Assembly: GCF_000381005.1 (NCBI RefSeq)
Contig: NZ_KB908384.1
Span: forward strand, 1 to 64,000
Origin: Selenomonas bovis DSM 23594
GTDB taxonomy: Bacteria > Bacillota > Negativicutes > Selenomonadales > Selenomonadaceae
Direction of reading: 5' to 3'
DNA length: 64,000 bases
In this document: one piece after another, positions 7,411 to 16,348 of the stretch
How positions within the stretch are numbered: the stretch's first letter is position 1
Layout: every line of letters starts with the position of its first letter
Program-made: the position numbers and the translations under genes
The notes under the pieces: generated by a model
Database searches by the model: none
What the model saw: the letters and a program-made list of their open reading frames with translations, nothing else
Told to the model about the DNA's origin: nothing

Positions 7411-8871
7411 TTACAGAGATGCGAGCGCGTCAAGACTTTTTTTGAGGCGCGCGAGAGAATTTTCTTTGCCGAGCAGCGAGAGAATCTCCGTCGCGCCGCC
7501 GGGCGTGACCTTCTGGCCCGCGGCCGCGATGCGCACGACCCACATCAGGAGGCCTTTCTTGACACCGGTCGCCTCGATGTGCGCCTCTAGCTTCGCGTAG
7601 AGGTTCTCGTTGTTCCACTCCGCCTCGGGGATGGCTTCGAGCAGCGCGATGACAGCGGGCAAGAGCTCCTTGGCCTTCTCCGGCGTGACCTTGTTGCGCT
7701 TATTGACGTAGAGCTCGGCGTCAAAGGCGGGTGCCTCGATGAGGAAGCGGATCTCATCCGGGATCTGGCCGAGGCGCTCGATGCGCGTGCGCAGCAGGGC
7801 CGCGAGATAGTCCCAATGGGCTTCGAGATAGTCCGGCAGATCACCGGCGAAGGGGCGCGCCATAGCGGCGAATGCGGCATCGTCCATCGCCTTGAAATAC
7901 TCGCCGCTGACCCAGCCGAGCTTCGCGTAGTCGAAGACGGCCGGCGACTTGCTGAGGCCCTCGAGGCTGAAATGCTCGATGAGCTCCTGCATGGAGAAGA
8001 TCTCCTGGTTCGTGTTCTTCGGGTTCCAGCCGAGCAGCGCGACGTAGTTGACGATGGCCTGCGGCAGGTAGCCCATCTTCACGAGGTCGTCGAACGAGGT
8101 CGCGCCGTGGCGCTTCGAGAGCTTGCTGACGCTGCCGTCCTCGTTCTTGCCCATGACGGGGGCGAGGTGGATGAAGACGGGGACGTCCCAGCCGAACGAC
8201 TCGTAGAGCAGGATGTATTTCGGTGTGGAGGTGATGAACTCCGCGCCGCGCATGATGTGCGTGATGCCCATGAGGTGATCGTCGATGACGTTGGCGAAAT
8301 TGTAGGTCGGCATGCCGTCGCGCTTCAGCAGCACCTGATCCTCAAGCTCGCTGTTCGGGATGGTGATGCTCCCATGCAGCACGTCGGCGTAGGTCGTTGC
8401 GCCGTCAAGCGGCATCTTCTGGCGGATGACGTAGGGATCGCCGTTCCTTAGGTGCGCGTCGATGACGTCCTGCGGCAGGTCGCGGCAGGTGCGGTCGTAG
8501 CCGCCGAACTCGCCCGTCGAGTGGTCCTCATCGGGATCGCAGAAGCAGTAGTAGGCGTGGCCGGTCTTTACGAGCTCCTCCGCGTACTTCTTGTAGAGCG
8601 GCAGGCGCTCGCTTTGCACATAGGGACCGCAGTCGCCGCCGTAGCCGGGGCCCTCGTCGGGTACGATGCCCGCGAGCTTCAGCGTGCGCTCGATGAAATC
8701 GACGGCGTCGGCGACGTAGCGCGTGCGGTCGGTGTCCTCGATGCGCAGGATGAAATCGCCGCCCTGGGATTTCGCGTAGAGATATGCGTAGAGCGCCGTG
8801 CGCAGGTTGCCGATGTGCATGTAGCCCGTCGGGCTCGGCGCGAAGCGCGTGCGTACTTTCTTGTCTGTCAA
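7411..8871 (-). CDS. gltX: Glutamyl-tRNA synthetase
   Basis: A class I synthetase that charges tRNA-Glu in the cytoplasm. The 486 residues are the normal length. The HIGH motif appears as APSPTGYMHIGN (residues 11-22) and the KMSKS motif as KLSKR (250-254). The C-terminal half is the alpha-helical anticodon-binding region. The start is TTG at 8871, read as MTDKKVRTRF, preceded by AGGAGG about 8 bases upstream; there is no better ATG. Its substrate tRNA is encoded twice immediately downstream on the same strand. Confidence 0.95.
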   Translation of the reverse strand: MTDKKVRTRFAPSPTGYMHIGNLRTALYAYLYAKSQGGDFILRIEDTDRTRYVADAVDFIERTLKLAGIVPDEGPGYGGDCGPYVQSERLPLYKKYAEELVKTGHAYYCFCDPDEDHSTGEFGGYDRTCRDLPQDVIDAHLRNGDPYVIRQKMPLDGATTYADVLHGSITIPNSELEDQVLLKRDGMPTYNFANVIDDHLMGITHIMRGAEFITSTPKYILLYESFGWDVPVFIHLAPVMGKNEDGSVSKLSKRHGATSFDDLVKMGYLPQAIVNYVALLGWNPKNTNQEIFSMQELIEHFSLEGLSKSPAVFDYAKLGWVSGEYFKAMDDAAFAAMARPFAGDLPDYLEAHWDYLAALLRTRIERLGQIPDEIRFLIEAPAFDAELYVNKRNKVTPEKAKELLPAVIALLEAIPEAEWNNENLYAKLEAHIEATGVKKGLLMWVVRIAAAGQKVTPGGATEILSLLGKENSLARLKKSLDALASL

Positions 8872-8937
8872 GGTCGTTCCTCCTCTTGGATGGTCGTTGT
8901 TTCTTCTAAAGAGAAAGTATACTACAAATAAAGGAAA

Positions 8938-8953
8938 TAAGGAACCACTGTTT
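8938..8953 (+). repeat. REP-like motif copy
   Basis: TAAGGAACCACTG, one of the scattered intergenic copies of a motif with core GGAANCRCTGATGAA. Only the first half of the motif is kept here. Confidence 0.4.
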
Positions 8954-9081
8954 CCTTGGGGCGCTTCGGATTTGCGCAGATGCGTTGGACACGCGACGAG
9001 ATGCGCGGAGACGGAGTGCCGGATGGAACAGCGGTTCCCTGGGTGCGTGGGATTGCCTGCGAGGGATGGTGCAGACTCGTT

Positions 9082-9705
9082 TCAGCGGTTGAGGAACTGA
9101 TAGGCGGCGCGGAACATGAGCATAGAGCTCACGGCACCGGGGTCCTCGCAGCCGATGGAGCGCTCGCCGAGATAGCTCGCGCGTCCCTTGCGCGCGGCGA
9201 TGGTCTTCGTGTATTCAACGCCCTCGTTGGCGGCCTGGTTCGCGTCGGCGAGGCATTCGTAGAGCGTGCTGCCGTCGGCGTAAGGCGCAGTGAAGCATTC
9301 GTGGATGGGGATGAGCACGTCGAGCATCGTCTTGTCGCCGCGCCGGGCGTGACCGCGCTTCTCGATGCCCGCGATGGCGGCGCCGAGCAGGCGCTCTGCC
9401 GAGTCGATCGTGAGCCGTTCGTCCTCCGCGCAGACTTCGCTCGCGCAGAGGAAGCCCGTGCCGTAGAGCGGGCCGGCTGCGCCGCCGACGTTTTCAAGGA
9501 TGGCGGTGCCGACGGCATGCAGGACGGCTTTCGGATTTTCCGGATGCTCGAGCGTGTCGAGCGCCTCGAGCACAGCCTCGAAGCCGCGTGCCATGTTGAT
9601 GCCGTGGTCGCCGTCGCCGATCTTCGCGTCGAGATCCGAGAGATAGTTTTTTTCGCGCAGGATCATCTGCGCGACAGCCTCGATGGTTTCCGTGAGTTTC
9701 GACAT
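9082..9705 (-). CDS. dhaL: Dihydroxyacetone kinase nucleotide-binding subunit DhaL (orphan)
   Basis: DhaL binds ADP/ATP and phosphorylates dihydroxyacetone held covalently by DhaK; in PTS-dependent systems DhaM recharges it. The 207 residues are full length. The Mg-binding motif is LDAKIGDGDHGINM and the C-terminal hallmark is ASYLGERSIGCEDPGA. The usual His of that last motif (GHQDPGA) is Cys here, a possible specificity change. Neither DhaK nor DhaM is next door, which is unusual because the three are normally an operon. It could serve a distant DhaK or a related sugar kinase. Confidence 0.85.
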   Translation of the reverse strand: MSKLTETIEAVAQMILREKNYLSDLDAKIGDGDHGINMARGFEAVLEALDTLEHPENPKAVLHAVGTAILENVGGAAGPLYGTGFLCASEVCAEDERLTIDSAERLLGAAIAGIEKRGHARRGDKTMLDVLIPIHECFTAPYADGSTLYECLADANQAANEGVEYTKTIAARKGRASYLGERSIGCEDPGAVSSMLMFRAAYQFLNR

Positions 9706-9773
9706 GATTTGCAGTCTCCTATCTGACGATTCGTGTGGGAATATTGCCGGGGTAGGTGTTTTCTATTGTGATT

Positions 9774-9803
9774 ATTATAGCGCAGATAGAAATGCAGGCG
9801 CAA
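9774..9803 (-). promoter_or_regulatory. dhaL promoter candidate
   Basis: On the minus strand TTGCGC and a perfect TATAAT are 18 bases apart, about 70 bases before the dhaL start. Confidence 0.5.
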
Positions 9804-9892
9804 GCGTGAATTGTCGTGATATTCTTCCGAGCGAAAGAGCGGGAGCGGCAGTGTTTCCGCCGACACTTTTCTATGCAGATTCTGAAAAATAT

Positions 9893-9921
9893 TTGCGGGT
9901 ACTAGAAGAAAAACGTATAAT
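9893..9921 (+). promoter_or_regulatory. Promoter of the LysR regulator gene
   Basis: TTGCGG (9893-9898), a 17-base spacer and TATAAT (9916-9921), 85 bases before the coding start. It is divergent from the dhaL promoter. Confidence 0.65.
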
Positions 9922-10006
9922 ATAACCTGATGAGAAGAGGAGTTATGTTGTTCGTGTTATACGGCGGGACTGTTTCCGGCTGCCCCGCGGGAGGGAAAGC
10001 AATCGT

Positions 10007-10885
10007 ATGGAAATCAAGGATATGCGTGCGTTTTACGCCATTGTAGAGGAAGGGAACATCAGCCACGCGGCGCAGCGGCTCGATATCGCGCAGCCGGCGC
10101 TCTCGCGCCAGATGAAGAGGCTCGAGACGCAGCTCGGCGTGCAGCTTTTTGAGCGCGGCAGCCGCCGCATCCGTCTGACGGACGCGGGGCGCGTGCTCTA
10201 TTCGCGCGTTGAGCATATCCTCGGCATGGTGGACGGTACGGTGCGCGAGATCACGGAGATCGGCTCGGGCGTGGCGGGGTGCATCCGGCTCGGCACGATC
10301 ACGACGTCGGGTGCGATGCTGCTGCCGGAGCTCATCACGGAGTTCCATCGCCGCTATCCGCAGGTGACGTTCCAGCTCTGGGAGGGCGAGGGGACGCGCA
10401 TCCTCGAGCTGCTCGACAATCGCGTAATCGAGATCGGCATCACGCGCACGCAGGTCGATGCGCGCGTCTATGAGTCCATCGTGCTGCCGAACGAGCCGCT
10501 CGTGCTCATCATGAACAAGGCGCACGACATCGGCAGTGACGCGCAGAAGGTCCGCCTCGCGGAGCTTAAGGACCAGCCGCTCATCATCCCGCTGCGCTGG
10601 CAGTCAATGTTTACGGCGAATTGCCGCAAGCTCGGTTTCGAGCCGAATATCCTCTGCGTCTCGGACAGCATCGTGCAGGATCTCCTGCTCGCGAAGATGG
10701 GCATGGGCATGGCTATCCTGCCCATCTCCTCGAAGACGCTGCTCACGGACGGCGACCTCACCTATAAGAAGCTCGTGGATCCTGAGATCACGACGCATAC
10801 GGTCGTCGCCTGGCTCAAGAACCGCACGCTCTCCCAGTCGGCGAGCCATCTCATCGCGCTCTTCCGCGAGATGTTCCTCGCCTGA
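10007..10885 (+). CDS. LysR-family transcriptional regulator
   Basis: A 292-residue LysR-type regulator. Residues 1-60 form the winged helix-turn-helix (MRAFYAIVEEGNISHAAQRL, QPALSRQMKRLE), and about 90-290 the periplasmic-binding-like effector domain starting IRLGTITTSGAMLLPELI. The effector domain resembles the CidR/YwbI/CbbR-like group, but the inducer cannot be inferred. It is transcribed divergently from dhaL across a 301-base intergenic region with a promoter for each direction, so dhaL is a natural candidate target. It ends at its own terminator. Confidence 0.88.
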   Translation: MEIKDMRAFYAIVEEGNISHAAQRLDIAQPALSRQMKRLETQLGVQLFERGSRRIRLTDAGRVLYSRVEHILGMVDGTVREITEIGSGVAGCIRLGTITTSGAMLLPELITEFHRRYPQVTFQLWEGEGTRILELLDNRVIEIGITRTQVDARVYESIVLPNEPLVLIMNKAHDIGSDAQKVRLAELKDQPLIIPLRWQSMFTANCRKLGFEPNILCVSDSIVQDLLLAKMGMGMAILPISSKTLLTDGDLTYKKLVDPEITTHTVVAWLKNRTLSQSASHLIALFREMFLA

Positions 10886-10900
10886 GCGCGGTTCTCTTTT

Positions 10901-10929
10901 GGCGCACAGCATCCGCTGCGCGCCTTTTT
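10901..10929 (+). terminator. Terminator of the LysR gene
   Basis: GGCGCACAGC and GCTGCGCGCC pair around ATCC (two internal mismatches), followed by TTTTT. Confidence 0.8.
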
Positions 10930-11072
10930 CCTGTGCGGGCGCTCGGCGCGTGGGTGCATGATATTTCTGTTAAAAAAACGGGCGGGACTTTCTTTTCTCT
11001 TTCGTTCGTTATATAGTTATAAACAGGAAGATTAGAAAATCAAGCCGAAATTAAATATAATGGGAGGAAACG

Positions 11073-11765
11073 ATGATGTCAGATCAGCCTGTACGCATTT
11101 TCATTGTAGAGGATGAGCGCCGTATCGCGCGCTTCCTGCAGATCGAGCTCGAGCATGAGGGGTTCGAGACGGCGACGGAGGACAACGGCCAGCGCGCGTT
11201 CGAGCGCATCGGCCAGGAGAGGTTCGATCTCGTGCTCCTCGATGTCATGTTACCCGGGATCGACGGGTTCGAGGTCTGCCGCAAGGTGCGCGAGTTCTCG
11301 AGCGTGCCGATCATCATGCTTACGGCGAAAGATGAGCTCGAGGACAAGGTCACGGGTCTCGATATCGGTGCCGATGACTACATCACGAAGCCGTTCGCCA
11401 TCCAGGAGCTCATGGCGCGCATCCGCGCGGCGCTGCGCAAGCATCAGGCGCCGGAGACGCCGGAGGGCGAGCGCCTGACGTGCAAGAATCTCGTGCTCTA
11501 TCCGAGCCGCTACGAGGTGACGGTCAACGGTGAGGAAATCCATCTGACGAAGAAGGAGTATTCCCTGCTCGAGTATCTGCTGCGCAACAAGCGCAATGTG
11601 CTCACGCGCGATCAGATCCTGCAGGAGGTATGGGGCTACGACTACGCAGGCGATACGAACGTCGTCGATGTCTATATCCGCTATTTGCGCGCGAAGATCG
11701 ACGAGCGGTTCGGCGACAAGTATATCTATACGGTCCGCGGCGTAGGCTATGTCATCAAGGATTAA
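11073..11765 (+). CDS. OmpR-family response regulator
   Basis: A 230-residue two-component regulator. The receiver domain occupies residues 7-120 with phospho-acceptor D57 (VLLDVMLPGIDG), the acidic pair near residues 14-15 (VEDE) and the conserved Lys in ITKPF. The C-terminal OmpR/PhoB winged helix contains LTKKEYSLLEYLLRN and ends TVRGVGYVIKD. It overlaps the downstream histidine kinase gene by 17 bases, which fixes the partner. The arrangement and sequence resemble ArlRS/YkoG-type systems of Firmicutes, but the stimulus and regulon are unknown. A second ATG one codon inside (11076) is an equally possible start. Confidence 0.93.
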   Translation: MMSDQPVRIFIVEDERRIARFLQIELEHEGFETATEDNGQRAFERIGQERFDLVLLDVMLPGIDGFEVCRKVREFSSVPIIMLTAKDELEDKVTGLDIGADDYITKPFAIQELMARIRAALRKHQAPETPEGERLTCKNLVLYPSRYEVTVNGEEIHLTKKEYSLLEYLLRNKRNVLTRDQILQEVWGYDYAGDTNVVDVYIRYLRAKIDERFGDKYIYTVRGVGYVIKD

Positions 11766-13182
11766 ATACCGGCTTGCGTCGCTGCGGCGCAGCATGTGCG
11801 CGCCGCGTATCTCGACAAAGATTACGGCGCTTTACGCGCTCCTCCTGTCGCTGATCCTCATCATCACGATATTCAGCATGGGGCTTGGCATCTATTTCTC
11901 CATCTATCATCAGGCGGAGCGCGAGATCGATATCTCGGTGCAGCAGGTCCTGCAGAAGCTCGAGAACGGAGCGGACTTCACGCAGTCCTTCTGGGATGAT
12001 GATCCTGTGCTGCCAGGTGTCGTGCTGCGCGTGACGAATATCACGGGGCGCGTCGTCTTCGAGAACGACTCGCATTTCCCGCCGCTCGAGGAGGTGGCGG
12101 CGAACACGCGCGACTGGTCGCCGTTCTTGTCGGACAAGAACCTGCGCGTCGCTGATATCGGGAACTGGAGCATCTACCATGAGGAGATCGATGTCATGCA
12201 TGACGGCTCCATCTACACGCTGCATTTCCTGCGGACGATCACGGCGGAGCGCCAGTTCCTCAAGCATGTGCAGCAGTTCCTCATTTTCGCGATGATCGTC
12301 GGTTTCATCTTTGCGCTCGCCATGGGGTATCTCGCGAGCCGCCGCATCCTGAAGCCCATCCGGACGCTCACGGCGACAGCGCGCAAGATCGAGATCGAGC
12401 GCATGGACCGGCGCATCGAGGTGCCTGAGGCACGGGATGAACTCACAGAGCTCACGGTCACGTTCAACCACATGCTCGACCGCCTGCAGGATGGCATCAA
12501 CCAGCAGCAGCGTTTCGTCTCGGATGCCTCGCATGAGCTGCGCACGCCGGTGACGGTCATCCTCGGCTATTCGGATCTGCTCGCGCGCTGGGGGCAGTCA
12601 GATGCCGAGGTGCTCAAGGAGGGCATTTCCTCCATTCGCTCGGAGGCGGAGAATATGCAGCAGCTCATCGAGAAGCTGCTTTTCCTCGCGCGCGCCGACC
12701 AGAAACGGCAGGTGCTTCACAAGGAGGCTCTCGAGCTCTCGGAGCTGCTCGCGGATGTGATGAAGAAGATGAAGCTCGTGACGAAGCGGCATACGGTCGA
12801 GCTCCTGCGGAACGACCCGGGCACGATCTTTGCCGATCCGGTCATGATGCGGCAGATGATGCGCATCTTCCTGGAGAACAGCACGAAGTATACGCCGGCG
12901 GGCGGCCGCATCACGGCCGAGAGCGTGCGCGAGGGGGGCTTCTTCCGCGTGACGTTCGCCGATACGGGCATCGGCATTGCGCCGAAGGACCAGAAGAAGG
13001 TCTTCGAGCGGTTCTACCGCGTCGACACTTCCCGCACGAAAGCGGAGGGCGTGAGCGGCACGGGGCTGGGCCTCTCGATCGCGTCCTGGATTGCCGAGCA
13101 GCACGGCATCGAGATCTCGCTTGAGAGCAATCTCGGCGAGGGCACGCAGATCCACCTGAGAATCCCGCTCATGTGCGGCTGA
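11749..13182 (+). CDS. Membrane sensor histidine kinase
   Basis: A 477-residue kinase paired with the response regulator it overlaps. A first membrane helix spans about residues 26-52 and a second about 177-197; between them lies an extracytoplasmic sensor region of about 120 residues. A HAMP linker follows (ASRRILKPIRTLT), then the HisKA domain with H262 in SDASHELRTP. The ATPase domain has N-box FLENSTKYTP, G1 FADTGIGIAP, F-box FERFYRVDTSR and G2 GTGLGLSIA. All catalytic boxes are intact. The sensor region matches nothing I recognise. Confidence 0.93.
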   Translation: MSSRIKYRLASLRRSMCAPRISTKITALYALLLSLILIITIFSMGLGIYFSIYHQAEREIDISVQQVLQKLENGADFTQSFWDDDPVLPGVVLRVTNITGRVVFENDSHFPPLEEVAANTRDWSPFLSDKNLRVADIGNWSIYHEEIDVMHDGSIYTLHFLRTITAERQFLKHVQQFLIFAMIVGFIFALAMGYLASRRILKPIRTLTATARKIEIERMDRRIEVPEARDELTELTVTFNHMLDRLQDGINQQQRFVSDASHELRTPVTVILGYSDLLARWGQSDAEVLKEGISSIRSEAENMQQLIEKLLFLARADQKRQVLHKEALELSELLADVMKKMKLVTKRHTVELLRNDPGTIFADPVMMRQMMRIFLENSTKYTPAGGRITAESVREGGFFRVTFADTGIGIAPKDQKKVFERFYRVDTSRTKAEGVSGTGLGLSIASWIAEQHGIEISLESNLGEGTQIHLRIPLMCG

Positions 13183-13289
13183 GATGCGCCCCTGGCTGTT
13201 GCGGCGCCGACGCGATATGACGCCGCGAGGCATCTTGATCAAAATCGATTGGAAAGGAAGCGCTGGCTGCATCCGCGCTTCCGGAAAAG

Positions 13290-13336
13290 GAACGCCGCCT
13301 GCACCGATGAACATGGGTGCGGGCGGCGTTCTTTCT
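13290..13336. terminator. Terminator between convergent regulators
   Basis: GAACGCCGCCTGCACC pairs with GGGTGCGGGCGGCGTTC around a short loop, followed by TTTCT. It lies between the kinase gene and the convergent NarL-type gene, so it may act on both strands. Confidence 0.8.
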
Positions 13337-13390
13337 GCGTATTCTCACTCTGGCGGCAGGAGGCGGGCGGCGCCGCTTGCTGCAGGCAGG

Positions 13391-14062
13391 TCACTCGAGG
13401 GAAATGATCTTATGCTTGAGCACGTAGACGAGCGCCTGCGTGCGGTCGTTGACGTTGAGCTTGCGGAAGATGTTCGTGAGGTGGTTCTTGACCGTCTTCT
13501 CGCTCACGCAGAGCGCCTGCGCGATGTCCTGGTTGGAGAAGCCCTTCGCGATGCAGGCGAGCACGTCCATCTCGCGCGTCGTGAGCCGCTCGCTGCGGCT
13601 CTCGCGCCACATCTCGCGCGCCTTCTCCGTGAGGTCCTCGCCCTCGGCAGCGCCGCCGAAGAGGCGCTCGGAGAGCTTCGGATAGACGAAGGCGTTGCCC
13701 TCGTTGACGACGTGGATGGCCTTGATGAGGACGCTCGGTTCCACATCCTTGAGCAGGTAGCCGAGCGCGCCGTTCTTGAGCATCTCGAGTACGTAGTTGT
13801 CGCTGTCGTGAATGGTAAGCGCGATGATCTTCGTCTTGCACTTCGCGGCTTGCAGCTGCTTCGTGACCTCGAGGCCGCTGAGTCCCGGCATGTTGAGATC
13901 GAGCAGCAGGATGTCCGGCTGCAGGACGAGCGTGCGGGCAAGCGTCTCCTGCCCGTCCTCGGCCTCGCCGACCACCTCGAGATCGTCCTCGAAGTTCAGG
14001 ACACGCTTGATGCCCTGGCGCAGGAGTGCGTGATCGTCCGCGATGAGAATCTTGATAGCCAT
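13391..14062 (-). CDS. NarL/DegU-type response regulator without a local kinase
   Basis: A 223-residue two-component regulator: receiver domain with acidic pair D9-D10 and phospho-acceptor D55 (ILLLDLNMPG), then a C-terminal LuxR-type helix-turn-helix (LTTREMDVLACIAKGFSNQDIA, with VSEKTVKNHLTNIFRKL). The ATG at 14062 follows AGGGGAG. Its start is only 5 bases after the stop of the upstream secretin gene, so it is almost surely part of that operon. No sensor kinase is adjacent; pairing with a pilus or secretion gene set hints at control of surface functions, by inference only. Confidence 0.9.
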   Translation of the reverse strand: MAIKILIADDHALLRQGIKRVLNFEDDLEVVGEAEDGQETLARTLVLQPDILLLDLNMPGLSGLEVTKQLQAAKCKTKIIALTIHDSDNYVLEMLKNGALGYLLKDVEPSVLIKAIHVVNEGNAFVYPKLSERLFGGAAEGEDLTEKAREMWRESRSERLTTREMDVLACIAKGFSNQDIAQALCVSEKTVKNHLTNIFRKLNVNDRTQALVYVLKHKIISLE

Positions 14063-14066
14063 ACTT

Positions 14067-15458
14067 CTATTTCTCCCCTTTAGCTGGCGCTGTCTCAGGA
14101 AGGACATGCGCTGTTAAGAACATCATGATTTCTGAGTCTTCCTTGCTTTTCCGCTCGTTGCGGAAGAACGCCCCGAGCACGGGCAGGTCCCCGAGGAAGG
14201 GAATCTTGCTGAGACTCCTGGCCTCCTCGCTGCCGATGAGGCCGCCGATGACCATCGTCTCTCCGTCTCTGAGGCGGACGGTCGTGTCGGCACTGCGTTT
14301 CTGGAACCGGTAGGCTTTGAGGTCGGCGACGTAGAGCGGCGAGCTGACCTCCGTGTGAACGAGGGCCGTGATGCTGCCGTCGTCGCTCACCCAGGGCGTA
14401 TAGCGGAGGATGATGCCGGCTTTCTGATACGTAAAAGAGGTCGTCGTTGCCCGGTCGGTCGTCTCGGTCGTAGGAACAGGCACCTCGCCGCCAATCTCGA
14501 TGACGGCCTCCCGGCCCGTGAGCGTCGTGACATTGGGCCGCGAAAGGAGCTTGGCCTTGCCCTCGCTCACGAGGGCGTGGAGGTTCGCCTCGTAGTAGAA
14601 CTCGAAGGGATATCCTTCCGGCCCGCGCCCGAACTGGAGGACGCCGGGGATGGCGGAACCGCCGCGGAACGTCCGGCGGACCTCCCGTTTCGGCAGATCC
14701 TCGTACTCCGTGACGCGTTTGCCGTCCGCGGTCGTCGTGGTATGGCGGCGTGTCTCCCATGACTCGCTGACCTCGGGCGTCTGCGGCAGGGCGGACCAGT
14801 TCCACTCGACGCCGAGCTCCCGCGAGGCATCCTTGGAGAGGGAGACGACCTTCGCTTCGAGAGATACCTGGCGGGCTGGGACGTCCAGTGTCCGGAGCAA
14901 CTCGCGCACGGCCTCTGCCTCGTCCGGTGTGCCGTAGAAGATGAGGGACTGGCTGTCCGCATCGCAAGTCACGCGCGTCTGATCGCTCGGCTGTGCGGCA
15001 GTCCTAGGACGATTCTCTTTCTTTTCTGTATCACTATTACTATTCGTCACTTTTGGTTCAAATCCTGCCGAGGGAAAAGATAAATTTACGGCGGCGGCGA
15101 GCCGGTCCGGCGCGCCGTAGCGGATGGGAAAGACGTAGGGACGGCGCTGGGCGCTCCGGCGCGAGGCGGCGGAGATGTAGAACGTCGTGCCCTGTTGCTC
15201 GACGGCAAGCCCGTACATGCGTGCGAGCTGCGGGAGGAAAAGCGCGGGCTCGGCCTCCGTGTCGATGGTGACGCGGCCTTCGACCGCGCTGTCGAGCACG
15301 AGCCCGTAGCCGCCGAGCCGCGCTGCCGCGCGCAGGACGGCGGCGAGATCGGCATCGACGAAATGGAGTGAGACGGGCGCGGCAGCTGCGGGGAGCGGCA
15401 GGAGGAGTGCTGTGAGCAGGGCGGGGAGGATGAGGGCTTTCGAGAGTATCGGATGCAT
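14067..15458 (-). CDS. Secretin-family outer-membrane channel protein (PilQ/GspD type)
   Basis: A 463-residue secretin. After a signal peptide (ending AAAAPVS, about residue 28) comes an STN/N-terminal domain (LHFVDADLAAVLRAAARLGGYGLVLD), a short N domain, then the secretin core: VSLEAKVVSL, SRPNVTTLTGREAVIEIGGEVPVP, GIILRYTPWV, ADTTVRLRDGETMVIGGLI and IPFLGDLPVLGAFFR. Secretins form gated rings in the outer membrane for type IV pili or type II secretion, so the cell has an outer membrane. It is shorter than typical PilQ and lacks AMIN domains. It follows a PilP/GspC-like gene and precedes the NarL-type regulator. Confidence 0.9.
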   Translation of the reverse strand: MHPILSKALILPALLTALLLPLPAAAAPVSLHFVDADLAAVLRAAARLGGYGLVLDSAVEGRVTIDTEAEPALFLPQLARMYGLAVEQQGTTFYISAASRRSAQRRPYVFPIRYGAPDRLAAAVNLSFPSAGFEPKVTNSNSDTEKKENRPRTAAQPSDQTRVTCDADSQSLIFYGTPDEAEAVRELLRTLDVPARQVSLEAKVVSLSKDASRELGVEWNWSALPQTPEVSESWETRRHTTTTADGKRVTEYEDLPKREVRRTFRGGSAIPGVLQFGRGPEGYPFEFYYEANLHALVSEGKAKLLSRPNVTTLTGREAVIEIGGEVPVPTTETTDRATTTSFTYQKAGIILRYTPWVSDDGSITALVHTEVSSPLYVADLKAYRFQKRSADTTVRLRDGETMVIGGLIGSEEARSLSKIPFLGDLPVLGAFFRNERKSKEDSEIMMFLTAHVLPETAPAKGEK

Positions 15459-15567
15459 GGCGTCTCCTTTCCTGGCGGTTGCGTTGCGGTCGTCCTTGGG
15501 GGAATCGCTGGTCCATCATGCGAGTAGGTGCGCGGCAGCTGCCTGTTCCTCCGCTGACTGGCGGGCT

Positions 15568-16167
15568 TCAGTCATCCGGCAGGCGCAAGGTGAGCGTGGC
15601 GTCTGTGCCCGTGAGCGTGACGGAGCGTTCGCCGATGTCGGAGACCGTATAGCCGCCGACGGTGTCGCCGACGAAGAGCATGTGCGTCTGCGTGCCGTCG
15701 CTGATGGAGGCGGCAGCGGTGTCCGTGCTGCGCGCGATGCCCTTGAGCAGGAGCGGCACGGGCGCTGGTGCGGGCGGTGTGGGCGAGGTCGCCGCTGCGC
15801 TTCGGGGCGGCGGCCCTGCGGCCGTCGCGGGGGGAGCGGCTGCCGCGGGCCTTGCGTGAGCGGCGTCCGGCTGGCTGCGCGCCTGCCGCGTCTCATGCTG
15901 GAGGGAGAACGGGTTCGTGAGCGGCGTTCCAGCGCGCGCAGCCTCCGCGCCTAGGATTTTTTTCACAGGGGCGGGCGCTTGCTGTGGAGCACTCGGCTCT
16001 GAGGCGCTTGGCTGCGGCACCGCCGCCGCGCGCCGTAGCGCCGGTGTATCGCCTGCCGTCGTCTCATAGGCGAGCAGGGCGAGCAGCAGGCAGCAGGCCG
16101 CCGCGAGCAGCAACGGGCGGGGATGTGCGTGGAGGAAAGCGCGCAGCGCTTGCAGTTTCGTATCCAT
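15568..16167 (-). CDS. PilP/GspC-like inner-membrane pilus or secretion protein
   Basis: A 199-residue bitopic protein: short cytoplasmic N terminus, one membrane helix (PLLLAAACCLLLALLAYETT, about residues 17-36), a long Pro/Ala-rich periplasmic linker (about 40-130) and a small beta domain (LLLKGIARSTDTAAASI... GERSVTLTG) like the HR domain of GspC or the PilP beta-sandwich. These domains touch the secretin and tie it to the inner-membrane platform. The start at 16167 follows AAGGAGA; an earlier ATG at 16185 would place this site inside the gene. It is 109 bases upstream of the secretin gene. The other pilus genes are not nearby. Confidence 0.72.
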   Translation of the reverse strand: MDTKLQALRAFLHAHPRPLLLAAACCLLLALLAYETTAGDTPALRRAAAVPQPSASEPSAPQQAPAPVKKILGAEAARAGTPLTNPFSLQHETRQARSQPDAAHARPAAAAPPATAAGPPPRSAAATSPTPPAPAPVPLLLKGIARSTDTAAASISDGTQTHMLFVGDTVGGYTVSDIGERSVTLTGTDATLTLRLPDD

Positions 16168-16259
16168 CGGCAGTCTCCTTGACATAGATCCAGTGGCTTT
16201 CCCTGATACATTCGCGATGCAGGCAGGGGCTTCCTGCTTCGGATGAGTAGAAAATATAG

Positions 16260-16320
16260 TTTCATCACTGATTTCTTAAGTGCATGCGCAGTATCTCTAT
16301 TCATCAGTGGTTCCTTAAGC
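16260..16320 (-). repeat. Two REP-like motif copies
   Basis: TTCATCACTGATTTCTTAAG (16261-16280) and TTCATCAGTGGTTCCTTAAG (16300-16319) are near-identical copies 39 bases apart, in the reverse orientation of the family motif. Confidence 0.6.
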
Positions 16321-16348
16321 TGAGGTGAGCTGATGATTTGACAGCGGC

